This document shows, in pieces, positions 1 through 10,300 of a stretch of 60,000 bases of DNA (its first letter is position 1; every line of letters begins with the position of its first letter). The translations under genes were made by a program, and so were the position numbers. The DNA is taken from positions 81,465 through 141,464 of the forward strand of contig NW_019091386.1 in NCBI RefSeq assembly GCF_001949145.1, read 5' to 3'. The notes beneath the pieces were generated by a model. It ran no database searches, was not told the origin of the DNA, and saw only the letters and a program-made list of their open reading frames with translations. Source of the DNA: Acanthaster planci. Taxonomy: Eukaryota; Echinodermata; Asteroidea; Valvatida; Acanthasteridae.

Positions 1-197
1 GTTTTAGCTGTATCGCCTGTGATTGCCGTCCAAACAGGGAGTTGTTTCTCTTGGAATTTCTCAGTGGGACAGAAGCGATGAATTCGAGTTTTGTTCTCCA
101 ATTTTCAATCCTTTTCATACCTGAAAAATGGTTGGTCGGATGAATTTGAAATTCCTGGCAGGATTCTTTTGAGGAAGATTGATGTCTCTTTTTGCAG

Positions 198-1363
198 AAA
201 TGCCAGTCGCCCGGACAAAAGGAGCGGCAAGCTCACCCTGTTTGTCGGCAATCTCCCCACAGAGATGACAGAGGTAGGTTAGAAGTGTGTCACTGTTGAA
301 ACAGCCTAGCAGATGCTTGTCCCGCTGCTGCTGGTAGTGTACTCAGTGGTGTGCTGCAAGGGAGACAGTGATGAGCGATGGATGGTGCTGGACACCAGTC
401 CATCATTGTGACACAGTGATAGGGTTGCCCTTCGAACATGTAGATAGATGACCTTGCGTGAGACCTTACAAGATGACTTGCCCCTTCACTTATCTTGGAA
501 TTCCAGCTTCATTAAACAGTCAAATGAAGGCATTTTATTGGACCCTTAAAAACAAGTGACTAATTAGTCATGGTGGAGATGCTTACCAGTATATTTGACT
601 AAACTCTTCAAAACCTGCCATCGCAGATTTACCATTTAAACAAGAAAGCATTTCCACTCTGAACATGTTTGTTGCCCGCTACAGGAAGGACTTTCAAATT
701 TGTTTGGCCATGTTTGCGACACAGTTCACGTGAAAGTCTGCCAGCCCAGAGACAGAAACAGCGACACAACGTTTGGGTAAGAGCTGTTTTTCCTCCCTAA
801 AAACAGTTTTGTGTCTTTTCCAATCCCCCACGGCGCATGAATCCAATCCGGCATTAACTTTCCAATACAGAAGTCACACTTCGGGTCAGTTGGTCTGCAG
901 CACAGAGATACTCAGCTGTGCCGTTTCGTGTACTGCAATACATAACCCTTCAGAGGGCTGTCAGGTTACAGTTTATGCTGTCCAACAACTGTGCTCCACT
1001 CTTCCGTGGGAACAATCGTTCAGTAAACCAACTAGAGTGATGAAGACTGCGCAAAAAGCCATACGTCATTTTGTGCCGGGGAACAACCTTTCAATGGGGA
1101 TGTCGATAGGTCTTGATTAAGAGTAGGCTTATTTGAATGGCCAACCACTCCCAGGAAGCTGAAGACTTCTATTTCTTACCCTCTCTTGCAAATTCCATGA
1201 AAATCAAAGGATTTGGGACTGTTTAGTTTGGAAGAGCTGGGAAAGCAATTACACCTTGTTCCTGTGCTTCCCCTCCAGATTTGTGGACGTGCCATCCATC
1301 AAAGACGGGGAAGAAGCTATCAAAAGACTGGACGGGCACACAATTCGACACCGACGGATAAAG
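198..1363 (+). other. RNA recognition motif of the TDRD1-like gene (three exons)
   Basis: Three phase-compatible exons encode one RRM. The RNP2-like strand is LTLFVGNLP in exon 198-273. The second exon gives a helix and strand (LSNLFGHV, then VHVKV). The RNP1-like strand is degenerate (TFGFVDVP) across the junction 776/1279. It is followed by a typical second helix (DGEEAIKRLDG) and a basic last strand (HTIRHRRIK). The RNP1 strand keeps both F-G-F aromatics but lacks the usual leading R/K-G, so RNA binding is plausible, not certain. The fold is what I see; an RNA ligand is inference. Confidence 0.8.
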
Positions 1364-4300
1364 GTATGGTCCCCTCCCTGAACTGGGATGAGGGGGGGGT
1401 CAGGGGGCTTCCTGAATGACAAACTAAAGGGCACAACAGGTAGGCTGTCCACATAAATAGACGGGGACACAGCAGGTACACTTGGGTGGTCACAAAAATC
1501 GCTGAGGAAAACACTGAAAAATGCAGGTCGGGAATATTTTTTTTAATCCACATGTCTTGAAGTGAGGATCCGAGTTTTTGATTTTCAGATGTTTTGCCCG
1601 CAACGAAATAAATTTGCATTCATAGAAAAGTACAGAAGTGAAGGCTGGCAGATTCGTTTTTCATCGGATTCAAGGTGTCTGACATTCGGAACCTTTCCTC
1701 TTTGGTTTTTTTTTGGGGGGGGGACAAGGTTGCATTCAAGCGGGAAAAAGTGACCAAGCCAGTCGAGGCGTCCAGCTGTGATTCCCCGGAGGAATGGGAC
1801 CCACCCAGTAATGCGCCCAAACGCATCGGCAAGACCCCGCCCACCAAGCAGAGCACACCCAGCACCAAGCGACAATCCAGCGGTTCAGGCCGGACGTCCA
1901 CAGGCAGTTCAGAGGCTGAAGAAGACAGGACAAAGGCGAAAAGGTTTTGTCGCAGTCGTATCTCTCGAGTCCCTGGATTTGGTTTGTCATATCTGACTTG
2001 TACTTCACCAAGAGCTCGTTCACTCTGGCATGGAGTGATTTTTTGGTTTGCATTTTTTTTGGTTTGAAGATACCTGCGTCAGCAATCACAGAGTACTAGA
2101 TGTCGCAACCCTTCATCAGAAGCTATCTGTCTCTTTAAGATTTTGAACCAACCTATTTCAATATGCAGTTGATAACTATTTTAAGTTTAAGATCTTGTTT
2201 AAGTTTTTTTCAATGTAAGACCAGACAAACTCAGCCTCAAACTTTCAAGATTTCCTCTTTGTTGATTTTTGTTTTTGTGATTTTAGGCAGACAGCACAAC
2301 CTCGCAGAATGGAAGATCGCTATGGCACCTCATTAAAGCCTAAATCATTTAAAGAGGCATCGGTGATTAAAAGCTCAACCGGTCCTGGTGGGGGTCAGAC
2401 AAAGAGTCCTCCACGAGCAGACGAGACGCAGGCAAACAGGGCTGACAGCACGCCCCCTCCGAGCCCTCTCCAGGCCCTGCTGCAGAAGATGCGTGGCACC
2501 GGCAAGAGCAGTCCAGAGGCCGGCCAAGGCAAGGACAAGACCCAGCAGGCTGGCATTCTGAGCGACGGTCAGACAGTCACAAGCCCAGGGTTCAAGAGTC
2601 TGGCAGGGGGCACAGGACAGGCCGGTAGGAGCCGCGGGAGAGAGGCCGACTCTGACTCTGCCCAAGAGGACGCTCCTGTCAAAAGTGTGACACCGGCAAC
2701 TGCTGAGAAACATCACCAAGCAGGAACAACATCTCAAAAGGGTGAACGGCTGGGCAGTTCACCCTCAGTCGCTGATCAGAGTGTTAAGATTGAACAGGTG
2801 ACAAATTGTAACTCAGCTCCAACTAAAACTGCTCCACAACCTCTCTTGTCTCTCAGTCATGAACCAATCGAAGGGCAGACCGACCGTGTAGGAGGGAAGG
2901 AGACACGGGTCCACGAGATAGGACAAAGTGATAACCTCTCAAGGAGCCAGGGTCCCAAACGTAACAAGCAAGATGGGATTCTAGGAGCAGCACCGCAGTC
3001 ACTGTTACCGCAGCCGCACAGCCTAGCCCTTTCCAGTAGTCAGAATTTCTGCTTTGAGGGTGGGGCACATGAGCGCCATGAGGCCAACCGGCACGGACTC
3101 CTCGGCCATCACCCCCACCACCATCATGGTCCCGTACCAAAGAACGGCCCCTTCACCAGGGCAGATTTCTCTCCTACGTACCGTGATGATGGCCTAGCGG
3201 AGGGCGGATCTTATCCCCTGTGCCATCACCAGTCCAAGCCCCATCGGCAGATGCAGCACTCACATTACGCCCTTGGGCCCAACTTTCCCCAGGAGCCCCC
3301 CTACAGACCTGCACACCCTTATGCTAGTCACTCCCAATATGGTAGAAGCCCCTTACATCCTCTTACGGGCTATTCGGTGCAACACGGCCATTACAGTGGC
3401 AGAGGCATGTATCAGATGGGATATCCACAACCGAGTCTAGGTTCGGCAGGATTTAGAAGTGGCCGTCTCCAGAACAATCGACCCAAATCTTCTCCAAGAT
3501 CCTCAGCAGCACCACCCAAGGCTCTCCCCAACCCGGACGGCGAAGCCTCCCATTCATCCAAAACACAACAACCCAAGTCACCCTCGGATAAAAGCCCTGC
3601 TGGAAAAAGAAAAACCCAAAATGAAGAAGAGCCAAAAGCCAAGACTGTTGGTGAAGGACCAGTTGCTGGAAACCAGGGCCGAGACACCAAGCGTACATCG
3701 CTCAATGAAACGGCCCCAGTGCCAGCCCAAAAATCACCAAAATCTGGGCTTCAAACTCCAGAGGGACAGCCCACAGCTGTAGACAAAACCCCGACCAGTA
3801 AATCATTGGCCAGTGCTGAAGGTCAGAGGTCACTGCACAAGAGTCCGCAGGGCTCAGAAGACCCTAAACCCTGTGTACTCTGTGGTAAAACAAGTGAGAC
3901 GATCTAGTTTTGTTCGCTTGTGATTGGTTTTCTTCTCTCAGTCTTCTTGTAGATGTTATTTTGACCTCTCCAGACCTATTCCCAGTCCGTAGTTAGGCCT
4001 ACTATCTGCCGAGCTTGGCTGCTCTTAAAAGTCAAACCAACAAAAATCTAATCTTAGGTTGTTGCACAAAATTCTCAAGTGTTACAGAAACTGGATTTCT
4101 AGCAGCTGATAAAATTGAAAAACTATACACTTTTCATGCCAGTGTCTATAGATTTCCCCAAGTAACTTTAATCGATTGATCCTTCCAAAACAGTTGAAAA
4201 AACCCATAGAATTGAAGGTTTCCGACCATAGTAATTCTTCACTCTTTTCTTTTACCCTGAGGTTAAAGTGATAACGTCAAGTTCGTGGCCCACCATGCCT

Positions 4301-7300
4301 TTGAACTATCAATTTCATTGCAAGCCTTGAGTGGGTCAGTTGACCTGTAACTTTTGACCTTCCCCAGGTCTCCTCCGCTGCAGTAAGTGCAAAAGCAGTT
4401 ATTGCTCTCGGGAATGTCAGAAGGAACACTGGCCCACCCACAAGCACGAGTGTCAAAAGGTCGCCAGCGCCCAAGGGTAATTCAAAGAAACGGTTTAATT
4501 GGACAAACTTTTATTGGTCGTATTCTTGCGATGAGTGGAACACCTGTGAGACACTTACCTTGCACACAACAGTGTTTCTGTTGGTAACCAGTTACATGCA
4601 TTAGAGTGTTGCGAATATTACAGGATGATGGGGTTTGTTTGGGGCGGATGCAAGTTGGGATGTGCCTGGTGGCTTAACACGTTAGCCTTGCCCGTGTATA
4701 CACATAGCTAGGTCCTAGTTTACATGCCCTCCTTCACAAACTGGCTGATTATGGTTGGTTTACTCTCCCCCGATCTATGAATATTTTTACATGGTACAAC
4801 AGCAGTGCATCAAGTCCTCTCTTTGTCTTGGCCTCTACAGATTAACTGCGGCGTCCAGCGCTTCTAGCAAGGACCCTTCCCCTGCCAAGCCTCAGTCCAC
4901 CACGCTTCCAAGGAAGACCACCGAAGTTCTTCACGGTGGGATCGAGGGGCTGTTCATGGCCCGCAACCTGCCCTACGAGATTCCTGAGAAACCAGAGATG
5001 AGGGTACATCGATCCTAAAATATGACAATCAATCAATCTCTACAGCGCATCTTTCTCTTTTGGTCGTGGTTCAGTGTTGAGCATGTTACCCTCAAGAGCT
5101 GTCTTACAGTGCATTGCTGCAACAGGCCTGTGTTACACAACCGAAACGTAAAGGGATACTTTGTAGCAATATATTCCTCATGTTGTCAGGTCAGAGTTGC
5201 ACAAGATTTTGTTGTCATCCAGCATGAGGAGTTCAGAGGTTAAAAATGTTTCCATTCAGTAAATGCAAAGGTTCATTGTTTGTTCATACTTGACTTTAAA
5301 AAAAAACTGGTTACAGAGCTTTTGATGTTGCTTACAGTGTTGTAGTTGAGGTGTTGCTCGTGACTCATCCTTGGAAATGGTCTTGTTATGAAATCAACTG
5401 CATCGTTGATGACAGTATCTAACACCTTGTCAACCCTCATTCTAAGGAAGCGCACTCTTTGTTGACCTGTTTTGTTTGTGTGTAGGTTTTGGTGACGGAG
5501 GTTTACAGTCCCGGCGAGCTCTGGGTGCAACTTGTGCAGGAACGCAGCATAGGCGGGTTTGCTGACCTCGTTGAACTTCTCGACAGTGTTTACACAGACC
5601 CTTCCCAGGCTGAACAGCTGACTTGCACTGCTAAGGTGAATCGTCCGCAAAAAATGAGAGGAAATGTTGCTAACATGTTTTAGGGGAAAAAAATTAAAAG
5701 GCGAGAAAAAAATCAATGAATTTTTAAAATAAGTGCCAATCTTGTCTTAGTTCCTGTGATCATCAAACATTTCACTCGGCTTTTGTTTGAGAACTCTGCA
5801 CCTCGTTCTTCAATGTTGTCTACATGTAGTTGCGTTTTCATTATCCTTCAGGTTGGAGGCATTTGCGCGGCCCGGTACTCTCAAGACGCTCAGTGGTACC
5901 GCGGAGAGGTGGTGTCCATCAACGGGGCCGTGTGCACCGTCTGCCTGATTGATTACGGGACAGTGGATGAGGTGCCGGTTGATGGGCTGCGTCGGCTGCA
6001 AGATGCCATGCTGAAATTACCCAAGCAGGTGTGACTGAAAGGAACAGAAACGTCACTTTGAAATCCCCCATGTTGTAATAAAGAAAAACACCAATGGAAG
6101 CCTGAGACATGACAGGCCGTGTTATTCCTTTCCTTCAGGCTCTGAAGTGCCACTTGAGCGGTGTCAAGCCCCCTGGTGGCTCATGGTCCACAGAAGCCAC
6201 CGAGACACTCAAGTCCATGATCAACAAAGAGGAGAACTGCACTAGGGCAGAGTTCAAAGGTCGGGTATCAGAAGGTCAAGAGATTGAACTGTACAGCCCA
6301 GAGGATCCCAGTAAGTACTTGTGTCAGTGGGAACTTTTTTCTCTGAAGCTTTGACTAATATTTCTGAGTGGATGGTGATGGCTGAATATGATGAAATATT
6401 CTAGTGCGGGAGAAGAACTTCCAGAATATACGCCATTATGCAATGACGGTTCAAACTTTCACAAAGTTTGTTTCTGTTTCTTTGTCCATAGCAAAGACTC
6501 TTTCATCAATCCTGATTTCGGCTGGCTTAGCAGAAGCCACTAGCACCGCCGGCTCTTGCCAGCCAACGAGGAGCCTCCCGACGGTGTCTCCAGGCCCCTC
6601 CCTAGCTAGCCTAGGCTCAGCCCTGGACGGCATATCGGCAGGCCAGCAACTCGAAGTCATGGTCAGCCACGTGGACAACCTGAGCTGCTTTTACGCCAAC
6701 CTCTTCAATAGCGCCCAGGCATTGCTGGAGTTGCACCACAGACTGAACGCACACTATGCCAAGATGCCACCGAGAGCAGGATTCAGGTTGGCGGATCTGT
6801 TCTGATATGAGAGATAGAAACACTTGGGCAATTATTTAATGTGAGCTATCCATTTATAAGGAAAAAGCTTTGATGATCTAGGAGTTTCCCGTATTCATTT
6901 GCTTTTTTTTTCCTGCATGTAGACCTGGCGTTGGTATGCTCTGCGCTGCCAAATACAGCATGGATGGTAATTGGTACCGAGCCGTCAGAGATGAAAAGTC
7001 TGGACCCGTGCCCAACAGAACATCCTTACCAATCACCTTCATCGATCACGGCAACAGTGAGACAGTCAGCCTTGACGACTGTCGCCCCCTGGAGGCACAG
7101 TTCACCATGCTGCCTAGACAGGCCCTGCTGTGCAGCCTGGCAGGCGTCAAGCCGGACAAGTCCGACTGGCCAGAGGAGATGATCGCGGCTTTTAAAGAGT
7201 GGTTGATGGACGGCTACACCCGTATTGAGATCAGAGCTAAAAGCGGCAGTCGGCTGAACGTGGAGATATTCTCCCTCCAATCTGGAGCAGGACAGGACAT

Positions 7301-10300
7301 CCAGGATATTTCCTTCAATGCGCTCTTGCGGCATTCCGGCTTTGGCGCTGTTGACGAAGTAGGCGCCGCCGAACAGGTGTCGACAAACTCAGCCGATCGG
7401 ACCCCAACCAACGAGATGGCCACACCCGCGGAGGAAGCAGTCGCTGGCAAGAAGAGCAGAGGCTTGCCTGTCGTCGAACCTCCACACAGCGAGTTCCATG
7501 GCTTCGTGACTGTTGTCAATGACCCCAACAACTTCTACCTTCAAGTTGACAGCGAGGAGAATAGGGAGATATTCCTCACCTTCACGGAGCATCTCAACAC
7601 AAGATACACCCTGCAAGACCTTGCCCCGCACAAGCCAAGCGTAGGGGAATACTGTGCCGTCATTTACTCTGATGACGCATGGTACAGGGCCCTTGTTGTG
7701 GACCAGGTGGTCCCGGGACCAGCATTCAAGGTCCTGTTAGTGGACTACGGGGAAGACGCAGTGCTCCCATTGGACAGAATCAGACAACTGGAGGAGAGGT
7801 TTTACGACCAACCGGCAGTGGCCCTCCATTGCAGTTTAACGTGTACAGCGGCGCCCTCTTGTGACAGAAAATGGACTGAAGCAGCAATAAAACATTTCAA
7901 AGAAAAGGTATAGATTTTCATAAGTACATCATTGTGCTCTTCACTGGATAACTAAACTTTGAGATGTTTGAAACGTTTCCTTAAATCACCTCTGATACAA
8001 ATATGTTTCTAGATCTTCAATCACCACGGTAAACAGTGATGTCTTTTTACTGCTTGTTTTGATGAAACCAATGTGATTTTTTTTTTAGGTCCTCAATCAG
8101 TTGTGCCAAGTCAATATTGCGACGTTTGAGAATGGTAAGTGTGAGGTGGAGCTTCTTTATCCAGGAAGAGGGATGAACGAGCTGACGTCCATCAAGAGAG
8201 ATCTTATCCAGAAGGGATGGGCAGTGTGCAAGGGTACCCCGTCATCCAATGAGGCGCATGCTTTGGGATCAGGTGACCACCAAGTGTCCAATCACAGTGC
8301 TGCTTCCAGGGGGTCTCCCAAAGTTGATAGCTCTTCCAGCATGCTGCCAGCCAATCATGGTGTGTCTCATTCTCCATCAGTCAGTCAGAGTGTTCCATCT
8401 TTGCCGGCGCCACAAGTGCCTACAGAAGACTTCTTGGGATTGGTCACTGTGGTGAGCGACATGGGGGATGTATACGTTCAGGTTGCCACGGATGAAAATG
8501 CATGTGCCGTGCAGTCGTTGGTGCTCAATCTGAACCAGCATTATGCGCTGGCCCCACTGCGCCCTCACAGGCCAGGCATAGGTGAATGCTGTGCCTCCAA
8601 GTACAAGATGGACAATTTGTGGTACAGGGGTCGGGTCCTGGGTGGTGGCTCGAGCCAAGATACACCCCTGGAGATCTTTTTTGTAGATTACGGGAACACG
8701 GAAACCGTTTCCCCGGAGGACGTCCAGAAGCTTGAGGAGAAGTTTAAACATATTCCCGTAGCTGCCATCCACTGCCGTTTGAGTGGCCTCAGAGCGCCCT
8801 CCAGAGATGATGCTTGGAACAGTGATCTTAGAAAAGAGGTCAGTGACACAAGACATCGATATTATAATTGAAACGCCGTTGTCTTGTTTGTGCTTGACCT
8901 TTTGTCAAACTGACTTCAAAAGTAGTAAAGGGATTTCTGTAGCACTGCTATGAAAATTATTTTGCCTTGTAAATAGTGAGCATCATCACAGATGACAGAA
9001 ATAAGGGCGTCTTTTATAGTCAAAAGGTACGGTTATTTTACCCGTTTGTAGTTTGACCCAGGCCAAGATTAGTTTTGAGTTTTGTTTCTCAGACAAAAGG
9101 GAATTAATTACTTTCTGAATTTTTCTCACATTAGATCCTGGAGAAAGCCTTCAAGGTTCATGTCACAAAGTATGATGGGAAGGTTTGTGAGGTAGAGCTT
9201 CTCTACTCCAACGATGACAGTAATTGGTGCTCCCTCAACAAAGAGTTGATTGTCAAGGGATTGGCAGAGCCAGTTGCAATGGAGAATCACTCCCCGGGTC
9301 CATCAGGTGATCACCAGTCAGCCAATCAGGAGCAGCAGAGGAAAACTCAGCCTGCTTTGTCAGCCAATAAGAATGAGCAGTCATTGTCGCAGCTGCCGGT
9401 CTTCGACCGGGTGATCCTGCCCACAACCTGTGGCGTTCCCGAAACATTGGCTAATGAAGAGATGGAATTGAAGTCAGGTGATCGTGTGGAGGCTGGACTT
9501 GCTAAGCTCCCCGACGGCATCCCACCTCCAGCTGAGTTTACCGCAATCCTGACCTGTGTGAGCTCCCCATGCGACTTCCACTTGCAGATCAAGAGCAACG
9601 ATTACATCCAGCTGAGTCGGCTGCTGCGAACGGAGCTCAACCGTCACTATCCCCGCGCGGGGGAACGCCCCCACCTGCCCCGCGCCGGCGATCTGTGCGC
9701 GGCCATGTACAGCGCCGACGGGGAGTGGTACAGGGCCCTGGCATTAATGGAGGTGGCCCCTGAACAGGCATTCAAGGTGATGTTTGTGGACTACGGCAAC
9801 TGGGAGGTGGTGCCCGTTGAACGGCTGCAAAAGCTGGAGGGCGACTTTCTGGAGGTGCCGCGTCTGGCGCATCGGTGTTCCTTGAGTGGTGTGATGGCAC
9901 CCTCAGGAGATAAGGAGGCGCGACAGTTTGCAGAGGCGGCATGTTATATTTCAACGGAGGTATGTGTGACTAAATTCGGCTCATAAAGACAAAGTACAAC
10001 TGAAAAGAACTTCATGGCATCCACTTTGTTAATTATGCATAATACATAATCAATGACATTTCTGAACACAGGTGGTTTGTAAGAGGCTGATGATGCTTAC
10101 ACTTTGTGAACTGAGCCAAAGATTTGCAACTCTTGGTTTTCCCCGTTTCTCAATAAAAACAGTTGATTGAGAAGGACAAGGATTGCCAGGTCAAGTTGGT
10201 GAAGCATGATGGGAAGGTTTATGAGGTGGAGCTTCAGTACTCCAGTGATGACGGCTCTGAGATCCACAACCTGAAGGATGAGCTCATCAGACTAGGCTTG

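Noticed and set aside
773-1120. 115-codon open frame downstream of the second TDRD exon
   Set aside because: It lies wholly in an intron with a good donor at 777 and no protein motif; its composition is non-coding.
8377-8856. 159-codon minus-strand frame
   Set aside because: Shadow of the GC-rich Tudor 4 coding exon on the opposite strand.
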